Origin: Pseudoalteromonas phenolica
Lineage (GTDB): Bacteria > Pseudomonadota > Gammaproteobacteria > Enterobacterales > Alteromonadaceae
Length of the DNA stretch: 64,000 nt
Direction of reading: 5' to 3'
NCBI RefSeq assembly: GCF_001444405.1
Contig: NZ_CP013187.1
Span: forward strand, 2,294,001-2,358,000
The notes under the pieces are model-generated. The model had not been told where the DNA came from, made no database searches, and worked only from the letters and a program-made list of their open reading frames with translations. A program made the translations under genes and the position numbers. This document shows positions 18,144-26,994 of this stretch, piece by piece (position 1 is the first letter of the stretch; each line of letters starts with the position of its first letter).

Positions 18144-19310
18144 ATGCTTACACTTATAAAAGATGCTGAGGTATATGCTCCACACTACCTTGGTAAAAAA
18201 GACGTGCTCTTCGGCGGTGAAAAAATCATTGCCATCGAAGAAAATATTACGCTTCATCATGACACATTCATAAATCTAGTTGACGGTAATGGCTTTATCC
18301 TAGTGCCAGGGTTTGTTGACGCTTTGGTGCATTTCATTGGTGGCGGAGGTGAAGCCGGATTTGCCAGTCGTACACCAGAAATGCACCTCACTGATGCAAC
18401 GTTAAACGGTATAACCACTGTCGTCGGCGCGCTTGGTACTGACGATATTAGCCGAACACATGCAGATTTGGTTGCCAAAGCAAAAGGGTTAAAACAAGAA
18501 GGCCTAAATGCTTTTTGCCATACAGGCTCTTATCATTTGCCTATAAAGACGCTCACTGATTCGATCAGTAAAGACATCATGTTTATCGATGAAGTAATTG
18601 GTGTCGGTGAAGTTGCCATCGCAGATCACCGCGGACGCCAAATCACCGCCCAACAACTTGCCGAAGTCACCGCTGAATCACGCACTGCAGGATTACTCAG
18701 CGGCAAAAGAGGCACAGTCTCAATTCATGTTGGTAGTGGTGATACTCAACTCACTCTATTGCATGAAGTCGCTCAAACAACTGAGCTACCTTTAGATATG
18801 TTTTACCCAACGCATATGAATCGTAATTCAGAGTTGCTGATGGCTGGTATTGAGTTTTGTATAGCGGGTGGCACCATAGACTTCACCACCAGTACCACAG
18901 ACTATGATTTAGCACATGGGGAGCTCGCTGCCGCAGAAGCCCTTGCCTACTGCCTTGAAAAAGGTGTTGCTGACAGTCAACTTACAATGAGCTCAGACGG
19001 GCATGCAAGCCTACCTATATATGATGCACACAATAACTTGATTGGCTTTGAAGTGGGCCAAGAGTCATCGCTTTTACATGCATTTCAACAAGCTGTATTA
19101 GAGTTTAACGTTCCACTTGAACAGGCGTTAATGGCTATCACCCAAAACCCTGCGCATATACTTGGCTTAGCTAAAGGACAAATAAAAGTTGCAGGCGATG
19201 CCGATATAGTTTTATTAAGAAAAGAAGATCTATCCGTTAATAGTGTTTGGAGTAATGGTCAAGTTATGGTGCTAGACCGTCAAATCGTTCAAAAAGGTTT
19301 TTTTAGTTGA
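18144..19310 (+). CDS. iadA: Isoaspartyl dipeptidase (amidohydrolase), altered metal site
   Basis: Isoaspartyl dipeptidases hydrolyse beta-aspartyl dipeptides, the products of cyanophycinase. The 388-residue protein follows E. coli IadA closely: PGFVDALVHFIGGGGEAGF, GALGTDDISR, FCHTGSYH, PTHMNRN and MSSDGHAS. Two details differ. The HxH metal motif (DQHVH in E. coli) reads DALVH, so the first histidine is leucine. The bridging lysine region (IGVKCAISDHR) reads IGVGEVAIADHR, with glutamate in that area. Other ligands are present. It is cytoplasmic with no signal peptide. The family is firm; activity is uncertain. Confidence 0.85.
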   Translation: MLTLIKDAEVYAPHYLGKKDVLFGGEKIIAIEENITLHHDTFINLVDGNGFILVPGFVDALVHFIGGGGEAGFASRTPEMHLTDATLNGITTVVGALGTDDISRTHADLVAKAKGLKQEGLNAFCHTGSYHLPIKTLTDSISKDIMFIDEVIGVGEVAIADHRGRQITAQQLAEVTAESRTAGLLSGKRGTVSIHVGSGDTQLTLLHEVAQTTELPLDMFYPTHMNRNSELLMAGIEFCIAGGTIDFTTSTTDYDLAHGELAAAEALAYCLEKGVADSQLTMSSDGHASLPIYDAHNNLIGFEVGQESSLLHAFQQAVLEFNVPLEQALMAITQNPAHILGLAKGQIKVAGDADIVLLRKEDLSVNSVWSNGQVMVLDRQIVQKGFFS

Positions 19311-19323
19311 TCACTTTGTATGC

Positions 19324-19346
19324 AAGCCCACTAATTTTGTGGGCTT
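19324..19346. terminator. Bidirectional hairpin between convergent genes
   Basis: Stem AAGCCCAC/GTGGGCTT with a TAATTTT loop, overlapping the last codons of the minus-strand gene that ends at 19331. Confidence 0.65.
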
Positions 19347-20728
19347 ACTTCTTTGACATCTGCTTCATTAGCTAATTTATGATTACCACTGGCATAAAAT
19401 GTCAGGTTACTTAAAATCTCAGGCAAAAATAACTCACTATTGAACTCATGTATTTTCATTGTTTGTTTAGCATGAAATTGCAGCTCGATACTCGCAAGAT
19501 TATTACCAGCCCATGTCTCTAACGAATCCGATTTAATAAACTTATCAGGCGTTGCTTCTTTATCTTCTAGCAACTGCTGCCAAACCTCTTTCTGTATTTG
19601 CGCAGGGGTATCTTCAATCTCATCTAGTGCATCATTTATCCAACCTAGCCCAAATTCATTATGTGCTGATAGAATATTTTCATACAAATTTCTTCTATCA
19701 GACTCGCTGGCAATATCATCTTGCTGCACTACAAAATCACCTTTGTCTGTTTGATAATATTGTCTATGGGCTTGATAGTTAACTTGTTGCCCTAGATAAG
19801 AAAAAATATTCTGCGCATTATCTTTATCAGCTTCATCCAACATAGATAACATATCATCAAGCATATGCTTACTCACTAAACCCGCCATATCGACAATCCC
19901 TCGGCTTTGTTCAAAACTACTTTGTGAAATATGGTGATTCATTTCAACCAGTTGTTCTGAATTAAGCTTGTTATCTGTCAGGAGTTTAGCGAAGTTTTTT
20001 GCCAGCTTATTGCCTGCATTGTTCGCATAGTATCCAGCTTTTAACTCCATGCCATCTTGATATGAAAACAATACGGCATTCTCTCTACCATATTTATCAG
20101 CTCCAACCGGTGAAGCTGTTTTTTGATAACCTTCCCCTTGAGAAAGTATTGAAGACATAGCCTCAATAGAGCTACTCAACTCATCTTCAGACATTGCATT
20201 GAGGGCTGTTATCAGCTCATCTGGTACAGTGCTCTTTTGTGTTTGGAAAAACTCTACACCAGAAATCTCTACCATAAATTCAGCAAACTGAGCCAACTCC
20301 TCATCTGACATTTTTTCTGCTAATGACAGCAGCTCTTTCGTCGGTTTAAGGTGCTCAAACATTATTTTATGCTCCCCCTCTAAGCGCTCAAGCTGGTCAA
20401 GAAAGGCATTAATGTCTTCTACATCGGTTAATTCACCGTATTGGTAAGTTCTTTCTTTGTGTGGGTCCCTCATATCAATTGCACTACTCGTTATTTTGTA
20501 ATGTCGCATGCCAAAATAACTAGGCAACTCTAGATTAGACGTGTGGCGCCCTTTGAATGGATCTTCATAAGGAATTATCGGCGCATTTTCCATTCCTTTA
20601 TATTTTTCGAGATCGGGGTTTATATTTTCTTTAAACTCATCAATCGCATTATTAAACTTTTCTGCCACAGGTGCAGAAACTGATCCTGATAGAGTAATGT
20701 TTGCTAGTGGGAGATTGGGTATTTTCAT
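19331..20728 (-). CDS. Unrecognised 465-residue cytoplasmic protein
   Basis: No family is recognised. The protein is acidic, rich in E, D, L and N, without a signal peptide or membrane segment, and predicted mostly helical. Two related stretches, ELLSLAEKMSDEELAQFAEFM and ELITALNAMSEDELSSSIEAM, look like an internal repeat of a helical pair around residues 125-190. It is convergent with the isoaspartyl dipeptidase and monocistronic. The codon pattern looks normal for a real gene. Confidence 0.7.
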   Translation of the reverse strand: MKIPNLPLANITLSGSVSAPVAEKFNNAIDEFKENINPDLEKYKGMENAPIIPYEDPFKGRHTSNLELPSYFGMRHYKITSSAIDMRDPHKERTYQYGELTDVEDINAFLDQLERLEGEHKIMFEHLKPTKELLSLAEKMSDEELAQFAEFMVEISGVEFFQTQKSTVPDELITALNAMSEDELSSSIEAMSSILSQGEGYQKTASPVGADKYGRENAVLFSYQDGMELKAGYYANNAGNKLAKNFAKLLTDNKLNSEQLVEMNHHISQSSFEQSRGIVDMAGLVSKHMLDDMLSMLDEADKDNAQNIFSYLGQQVNYQAHRQYYQTDKGDFVVQQDDIASESDRRNLYENILSAHNEFGLGWINDALDEIEDTPAQIQKEVWQQLLEDKEATPDKFIKSDSLETWAGNNLASIELQFHAKQTMKIHEFNSELFLPEILSNLTFYASGNHKLANEADVKEVSPQN

Positions 20729-20808
20729 CGCTAATCCTTTGAACGACTATTAGGCTTTGATTACTTTATCGACACTAATTACTTTTAGCTTAGCGATTTT
20801 TCCTAAAT

Positions 20809-21381
20809 TTATTTTTTACTCTGTCTAAAGATGTAAGCCCCCAATAAACCACTTATAAAACCAAAAATATGATTAGAACTGCTGGTTTGAGCAGAAAAGT
20901 CTAATAATGTCGCCAAAAAAGCAAAATCTAAGTAATAGGTAACGGCAACTAGAACCGTAAAACTAATTGCACCAACTAAGTTTCGATTAAACACAGCCGT
21001 GCCAAATAAAAAGCCATAATAACCCATCACAATACCCGATGCGCCAATATGGTTACCATATTCGCCAAATACCCAAACTAGCACGCCCGTCATAACCATG
21101 ATAAAAACGGTGACACGTTTAAACCCAGTCTGCAGACTTGCTAAATATCCGCTGATGAATAAGCCAATAGAATTACCCGTCAAATGGCCCCAACTCGCAT
21201 GGATGAAAGGTGCTGTAAAAATACCGTATAAACGCTCGGGAAGCTGAGGCACTAACCCCAAATTAGATATAATAGGTGGGTAGAACGATGCCACTACCAT
21301 AAGCACATGCATGAGCAGCATGGCTAACAGTAATAATCTGAAGTTGTATGGGAAAAGCTTTGTGCGCTTTTTTTCATTCAT
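20809..21381 (-). CDS. Rhomboid-family intramembrane serine protease
   Basis: A 190-residue, roughly six-helix membrane protein with the rhomboid signatures in order. These are HASWGHLTGNS (the His/Asn oxyanion region), GASG with the nucleophile serine, and SSSNHIFGFISG with the catalytic histidine. It cleaves substrates within the membrane; the target is unknown. It is next to an unknown protein on one side and divergent from pepO on the other. Confidence 0.9.
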   Translation of the reverse strand: MNEKKRTKLFPYNFRLLLLAMLLMHVLMVVASFYPPIISNLGLVPQLPERLYGIFTAPFIHASWGHLTGNSIGLFISGYLASLQTGFKRVTVFIMVMTGVLVWVFGEYGNHIGASGIVMGYYGFLFGTAVFNRNLVGAISFTVLVAVTYYLDFAFLATLLDFSAQTSSSNHIFGFISGLLGAYIFRQSKK

Positions 21382-21631
21382 CTATTTAGCATCTTTCATT
21401 ATTTGCAAAAACTTGTAGCTAGACACCTTCATCTAATTTACGTCATTTTTAGAGAAAATTAACACGAACTTTCACTATTCAACGGCATTTTACCCTCATT
21501 TACCTAAAAAACTTGCCCTTCACTGTTTGTGGACTGAAAATGGGTTTATTCCTCAATTGTTGTTTAATGAGGAACATTTCTTACTTAAAACATAGATTGA
21601 GATTTTACTCAATTAAAAAGAGAAGATAACA

Positions 21632-23698
21632 ATGAAAAGAACTGTTATTGCGACAGCCTTAGCCGCTGTCTTTTTAGCTGGCTGCTCTGAGTCAGAACCA
21701 AAAGTTGAAAAAGTACAACAAGTAGAACAAACAGCTGGTAAAGCTGAACTTGGCACATTCGGTGTTGACCTAACAGCACGTGATGAAAGCGTTAAACCTG
21801 GTGACGACTTCTTCATGTATGCAAGTGGCACTTGGTATAAAAACTACGAAATGCCTGCTGACAAAACGCGTTACGGCGCGTTCACGTCACTTGCTGAGCG
21901 CAGTGAGAAACAAGTTAATGCCATCATCGAAGACATTATTTCTCGTGATAACTTAAATGCAGAAGAGCAATTGATTGCTGATTTCTACAACGCATTTATG
22001 GATGTTGAAACCCTTAACAAATTAGGGATCACTCCAATTCAAGGCCTACTTGATGAGATCAAAGCCATTGATAATACAGACGCCCTAACAAAAGCGTTCG
22101 GTCAGTCTTGGCTAACAGGCGTAAACTCACCGATTGGCGGTGGTATGTGGTTTAACCGCCTTGATCCAAACAAATATGAAATGTCTATGGGTGCGGGCGG
22201 TCTAGGTTTACCGGATCGTTCATACTATTTAGAAGAAGCAGAGCGTTTTGAGAAGACACGCGCAGAATATGTTGCTCATATCGCAAACATGCTTAAATTT
22301 GCAGGCTTAGAGAATACAACTGAGCGCGCCCAAGCGATCCTTGCGCTAGAAACTAAAATGGCTGAAGGCCATTGGCCACGTGAAAAGCGCCGTAACCGCG
22401 ACCTGACACTAAACCAAATCAAACGCGAAGATTTAGCTAAAGAGTACCCTGGTTTCAATTGGGATCTTTACTTTGCACAAACAGGTTACAAAGTGCCTCA
22501 GCTAAATATGTCTCAGCCTGAGCCAATCAAAGCAATGATTGACCTTGTGAATAAAGAAGACCTTGCTGTTTGGAAAGATTACCTGACTTTCCACGCTATC
22601 AGTGGCAATGCAAGCCTGCTTTCAGAAGATATCTTCAACGCATCTTTCGAGTTCTACGGTAAGCACCTAAGTGGTCAGCAAGAACCTCGTCCTCGTTGGA
22701 AGCGTGCTGTGAGCCAAATGTCTGGTACACAATCTTTAGGCTTTGCGATTGGTAAAGTGTACGTTGATAAGCACTTCCCTGAGTCATCGAAAGAGCAAAT
22801 GTCTGAACTCGTTGAAAACCTGCGTAAAGCCCTTGGCGAGCGCATTGAAGGTCTAGACTGGATGGGCGAAGAAACAAAAGTAAATGCTCAGGCTAAACTC
22901 GCTGCATTCGTGCCTAAAATTGGTTATCCAGATGTATGGCAGTCATTTGATGGTCTAGCACTTAAAAACAATGACCTAATGGGCAATGTTAAAAATCTGC
23001 GTCAATTCTTCAGAGATGACAGCGCATCAAAAGAGCTTGAGAAAACTGACCGTAACCGTTGGGGTATGACACCTCAGCGAGTAAACGCATACTACAACAG
23101 CTCATTCAATGAGATTGTATTCCCTGCAGCGATTTTACAACCACCATTCTTCGATCCAAATGCTGACGCAGCGGTAAACTACGGTGGCATCGGCGCTGTT
23201 ATCGGTCACGAAATGGGTCACGGTTTTGACGACCAAGGCTCTAAGTCTGATGCTGAAGGTATCCAACGTAACTGGTGGACTGACTCAGATCGCGCAGCAT
23301 TCGAAGCAAAAGCTGACAAACTTGCAGCTCAGTACAGCCAGTATGAGCCAATCGAAGGTAACTTCGTAAACGGCCGTAACAGCCTTGGTGAAAACATTGG
23401 TGACGTAGGTGGCTTAGCAATGGCTTACCACGCGTACAAGCTGAGCTTAAATGGTAAAGAAGCACCAGTTATCGATGGTCTGACTGGCGACCAACGTTTC
23501 TTCTTAGCTTGGGCACAAGTTTGGAAAGAGAAGCGTACTGAACAAAGCATGCTTAATCAGCTTCGCGCAGGTACACACGCACCAGGTCGCTTCCGTGCCC
23601 TTGCACCACGTAACCATGACGCATGGTACAAAGCGTTCGACGTAAAACCAGGCGATAAGTTATATCTTAAACCTGAAGAGCGTGTACGCATCTGGTAA
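21632..23698 (+). CDS. pepO: M13-family metallopeptidase (neprilysin/PepO-like) lipoprotein
   Basis: A zinc endopeptidase of family M13, 688 residues. The N-terminus is a lipoprotein signal (ALAAVFLAGCSES, lipobox LAGC). The zinc site HEMGHGFDDQG is the HExxH motif, followed by ENIGDVGGLAMAY with the third ligand. The upstream NAYYNSSFNEIVFPAAIL and the C-terminal ending VRIW are typical. It probably works in the periplasm on oligopeptides. It has its own terminator. Confidence 0.93.
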   Translation: MKRTVIATALAAVFLAGCSESEPKVEKVQQVEQTAGKAELGTFGVDLTARDESVKPGDDFFMYASGTWYKNYEMPADKTRYGAFTSLAERSEKQVNAIIEDIISRDNLNAEEQLIADFYNAFMDVETLNKLGITPIQGLLDEIKAIDNTDALTKAFGQSWLTGVNSPIGGGMWFNRLDPNKYEMSMGAGGLGLPDRSYYLEEAERFEKTRAEYVAHIANMLKFAGLENTTERAQAILALETKMAEGHWPREKRRNRDLTLNQIKREDLAKEYPGFNWDLYFAQTGYKVPQLNMSQPEPIKAMIDLVNKEDLAVWKDYLTFHAISGNASLLSEDIFNASFEFYGKHLSGQQEPRPRWKRAVSQMSGTQSLGFAIGKVYVDKHFPESSKEQMSELVENLRKALGERIEGLDWMGEETKVNAQAKLAAFVPKIGYPDVWQSFDGLALKNNDLMGNVKNLRQFFRDDSASKELEKTDRNRWGMTPQRVNAYYNSSFNEIVFPAAILQPPFFDPNADAAVNYGGIGAVIGHEMGHGFDDQGSKSDAEGIQRNWWTDSDRAAFEAKADKLAAQYSQYEPIEGNFVNGRNSLGENIGDVGGLAMAYHAYKLSLNGKEAPVIDGLTGDQRFFLAWAQVWKEKRTEQSMLNQLRAGTHAPGRFRALAPRNHDAWYKAFDVKPGDKLYLKPEERVRIW

Positions 23699-23720
23699 GA
23701 AGCAACAAGCTTAATACTTA

Positions 23721-23748
23721 AAAAGCCCAGCATTTTTGCTGGGCTTTT
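23721..23748 (+). terminator. Rho-independent terminator of pepO
   Basis: 11-bp stem AAAAGCCCAGC/GCTGGGCTTTT with an ATTTTT loop, 22 bases after the stop. Confidence 0.92.
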
Positions 23749-24508
23749 ATATTTACGCTTACTGCTAAACCGTTTTATTTCTTTTAAAGTACGTATCAAG
23801 AGCAATTATTCCACCTACTTCGATCTTCTAGTGCACCAATAATATAGATATATCAATAACAGTACTTACAATCAAAGTTCCAAACACTCCCTCTGATTCA
23901 ATGTAAGATTTATTTATCGTGTAACCAAAAGGAGCTAATGTTGTCACATAAGTATATTTATAAACTGAATGAGGCATTTGTATTTTATCGCGAAATTAGC
24001 CAGAGGTGTCACAAAGCCTTTGCTTGTTAAAATAACAATCTATAAAGCCTCATTTATGTTGAATATGTATTAAACCTACATTTACTGAATATTTTTCATA
24101 CTAAATAATTTACAAATAAAATCCGGATTATGAAATCGTAACCGAATTAAAAGTGATACGTTATAAACATGTCTGTACCGCAGGATCACTCATATCAAAG
24201 TGCGGCTATAATTTTGCCCTACGCAATGCAAGTGACTTACTAAAATCTTTTAAATTACATGAAAACTAATATAAATATAATTGCACTAAAGTCTAAGACC
24301 GTATTGGTTATATTTAAAGTCAATTTAACTCTCTTAAAATTCACTTGCCCCACTCTTTTTCTTTAACTTACGATGAATATTGTTATGCAAAAAATTTGCA
24401 CAAAGGATTTGTGAATTCTCAAAAGGAAATGGAAGCGACACTTACTTCCATCAAACAACCAATGGGTTACAAGCTGCCCATTAATAAGTTCAAGAAAGGA
24501 AACTAAAC
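23749..24508. other. 760-base intergenic region with one small candidate ORF
   Basis: AT-rich and without a long reading frame. The only coding-like item is a 30-codon ORF at 23938-24030 (+) with a good Shine-Dalgarno (AAAAGGAGCTA before ATG), encoding a basic, aromatic-rich peptide. It may be a small protein or the start of a lost gene. The last part holds the promoter and AAGGAAAC ribosome-binding site of the LysE gene. Confidence 0.4.
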
Positions 24509-25141
24509 ATGCTGATTGATTACACTCTAATATTATTATACGTAAGCTCAATTGTGGTGTTCTTAGGTACCCCAGGGCCTGTTGCAGTGTTGGTCGCCAA
24601 TAGCAGCGTAAATGGCGGAATATCAGCGGGGATGAAGACAATCATTGGGACTAACTTAGCGTCTATTATTTTAATTTCAGTATCATTTTTGATGATCAAT
24701 GGTATATTTTCAGCCAATGACCATGCACTCTCCTTTCTAACATTTTTTGGCGCGCTGTATCTTATCTACTTCTCTATAGACACTCTCAAATCAAAAGTTA
24801 ATTTATCGAAAGAAAGTGTAGACAAGAACAAAAGCAAGTCTTGGTTACGAAGCGGCTTTTTAATTGGTATTTCAAATCCAAAAGATATCTTATTTTTTAT
24901 TGCTTTCTTTCCGGCATTTTTTAATGTCACAGACAATAAAACCGCTTCAATGTTTTTGTTACTGACGATTTGGGTAATATTAGATTACGCACTGTTATTT
25001 TTACTGTCTTTTTTCTTCACTAAAGTATCAAAAGAAAACACTGCAAATAAAATAAACAAATGTTCTGGGTCGATCTTATTACTGATAGCCTGTTTCGCTT
25101 TATATACTTCAGCACCAGAAGTATTTCAGGTACTGGCTTAA
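24509..25141 (+). CDS. LysE/RhtB-family amino-acid exporter
   Basis: A 210-residue membrane protein with about six helices. It shows the family's N-terminal signature (FLGTPGPVAVLVANSSVNGG, a TPGP motif) and a later SGFLIGISNPKDILFFIAFFPAF block that closely follows LysE/RhtB proteins. It exports an amino acid or similar metabolite; the substrate is unknown. Convergent with the dnaX-ybaB operon as it would stand without the island, and the island's left repeat begins 65 bases after its stop. Confidence 0.88.
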   Translation: MLIDYTLILLYVSSIVVFLGTPGPVAVLVANSSVNGGISAGMKTIIGTNLASIILISVSFLMINGIFSANDHALSFLTFFGALYLIYFSIDTLKSKVNLSKESVDKNKSKSWLRSGFLIGISNPKDILFFIAFFPAFFNVTDNKTASMFLLLTIWVILDYALLFLLSFFFTKVSKENTANKINKCSGSILLLIACFALYTSAPEVFQVLA

Positions 25142-25205
25142 CAACTAAAAATAAACTGTATTATCAGGCTGATTGTTACAAATTTGTTTAAACACCTCTT
25201 AAATA

Positions 25206-25335
25206 CAAAAAAGCTCAGGCGATTTATTACCTGAGCTTTCATTAGTTTTTGTCCCCTATTTTTCCCTTGCGGGGATAAGTAGAATACAAACCTTTTAATT
25301 CAAAGCATTAAGCTTAGAATGGCATTTTGAAGCCT
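25206..25335. repeat. Left attachment repeat (att) of the genomic island
   Basis: A 130-base near-identical copy of 52574-52704, including the terminator hairpin AAAGCTCAGG/CCTGAGCTTT, a TTTGTCCCC element and the last seven codons of ybaB read on the minus strand (ending KMPF and stop). Only the 3' tip of ybaB is present here, so this is the duplicated junction produced by site-specific insertion. Confidence 0.88.
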
Positions 25336-25438
25336 AATAACAGCAGGGTAATTTAGGCTTATTTAATCTTATTAAAGCCCATTTTTACTGGCTTAAATGA
25401 ATGTTTCATAACCTTCTATAGAGTCAAATAAGTATTTA

Positions 25439-25458
25439 TTTGTCCCTTATTTGTCCCC
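25439..25458. repeat. Tandem TTTGTCCC sites just inside the left junction
   Basis: TTTGTCCC at 25439-25446 and TTTGTCCCC at 25450-25458, 11 bp apart. The same pair at the same 11-bp spacing lies in the right junction (52616-52624 and 52627-52635) and, degenerate, in the left one (25248-25256 and about 25259). Likely recombinase or accessory-protein binding sites. Confidence 0.55.
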
Positions 25459-25541
25459 GCTTGTAGGTTTACTATTACTACTTTTGACAAGTTTAAAAAG
25501 TATGTTTTCCTTACCAATAACTATCACCAACAAAAATCCTC

Positions 25542-25733
25542 ATGAAAGACATCCAGAGGCGAGCTCGTGAAAGACGTATCACAAGATATAAAGCAAAATT
25601 CTGTCACTCAAATATAGATATAAATAAAATAGCATATGATTACGCCATTCAACTGAAGAAACAAAACCAAAAGAAAAGAAGCTGGTGGCGCTGCATATTT
25701 GAAAGGGTTAGAAACAGAAAACCTGAAAAATAA
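25542..25733 (+). CDS. Small basic hypothetical protein
   Basis: A 63-residue reading frame, very rich in K and R (starting MKDIQRRARERRITRY), close to the island's left end. No clear Shine-Dalgarno precedes the ATG and no family is recognised. High charge could mean nucleic-acid binding, but the frame may be non-coding. Confidence 0.3.
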   Translation: MKDIQRRARERRITRYKAKFCHSNIDINKIAYDYAIQLKKQNQKKRSWWRCIFERVRNRKPEK

Positions 25734-26205
25734 CTTTCTTAACTTTAAAGTCATAAGTAACTTTAAATGAGTTTAGGAGTAGCCGTATTCGCCATTACTA
25801 GAGCGTCTAAATTCATTTTTGATCATATCAAAACTGATTTTCCTTGAACTGCAAATTACTGTTTGATTACCTAACTCAGTGGAACGGATGGATTTAATTA
25901 TCTAGCAATGCAATGTCTTGTAAAACGGATGTGGTCTAATCGGGATCTTAGGGCAATTGCATGACAGTCTAGCTAACTGTTGGGTACCAAAGCTGGTTAT
26001 TAATCCTTATCTACTCACGCTCTAATGAGCATCTATAAACCTTTAAACTGCGAGGAAATTATTTTGATTGTATAAAAAGAGGATTTCTGTGGGTATCGAT
26101 TAAAGCTAAGCTCCCACTCTGATCCTAATTAACCACTCAGATTTTTGACAGAGTCACGATTAATGCGATTTTTGTTATTCAAATTACAAACTAAATAGGA
26201 AAAAA
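25734..26205. other. Intergenic, no gene seen
   Basis: 470 AT-rich bases. Short repeats of GTAACTTTAAA (25758 area and 25742) and two ACGGATG words are visible, with no reading frame or hairpin that stands out. The end contains AATAGGAAAAAA, the ribosome-binding site of the next gene. Confidence 0.4.
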
Positions 26206-26691
26206 ATGAATAACTCAAAATCATTCATCAAAAAACATTCATCATTAAATCTTACACAATCAGCAAAGACTTCTGTTATTTCAATAGGAGGTACTGCAGC
26301 AAATGAGTATCAGTTTTATAAATTAAAACCTGCTAATATTGTGGGCTACACCCATGAATTTCAAATTATAAAGAAAAGCTTACCAATTCAGCCTTTTAGG
26401 CGCTTACCATTTAAAATTACAGCTAACGATAAAGCTATGCTGCAACTTTTTATGATTAAATTTAGCGAAGTAATTGGTATAGAAACTAAGAGTTTTTGGT
26501 CAGAAATGGTCAATAATTTCGGTTCGCACAATTGCTCATATAAAATCAAAGAAGCTCAATTAGAAGAATACATTATTTTTGAGCTTATTAATCTAGGAAG
26601 TGGTACAGTGACTCTTGATGCAATTGATAAGCTAATTGAAATCAAAAAGAAGTCATTCTGGTGTAATAGTATAAATGTTGATTTTATGTAG
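26206..26691 (+). CDS. Unrecognised 161-residue island protein
   Basis: Starts with ATG after a good AGGAAA site. No signal peptide or membrane segment. The sequence is mixed alpha/beta with a lysine-rich N-terminus, a serine/glycine stretch (SVISIGGTAANEY), and a C-terminal half with KSFWSEMVNNFGSHNCSYKIKEAQLEEYIIFEL. No family is recognised. A 300-base AT-rich gap without genes separates it from a possible PD-(D/E)XK gene on the same strand. Confidence 0.55.
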   Translation: MNNSKSFIKKHSSLNLTQSAKTSVISIGGTAANEYQFYKLKPANIVGYTHEFQIIKKSLPIQPFRRLPFKITANDKAMLQLFMIKFSEVIGIETKSFWSEMVNNFGSHNCSYKIKEAQLEEYIIFELINLGSGTVTLDAIDKLIEIKKKSFWCNSINVDFM

Positions 26692-26994
26692 CCATTTGCA
26701 AACTTAGGTTATTTCATGTAAATGCAATCATTGGTCTTGGCAGAGTTTCAGTAAGAACAAAGTTAGTTGCTACTAACTTTGTTACCAGTGATTACATTTT
26801 GTAAAACTAAAAACAGCAGCTCATATCATAACAAACTGGACAGGCTAATAGATTTAAACTGAATCTGAAAAACAGTAATAAGCAAATTTGCGAAATATTA
26901 AATTGCTAGGCAGCTATATAAACCTTTATTCATATATAAAGCGTTATCGGTTATCATTGTACGATTAAACTCTCAAAAATAAGGACAGTAAGAA

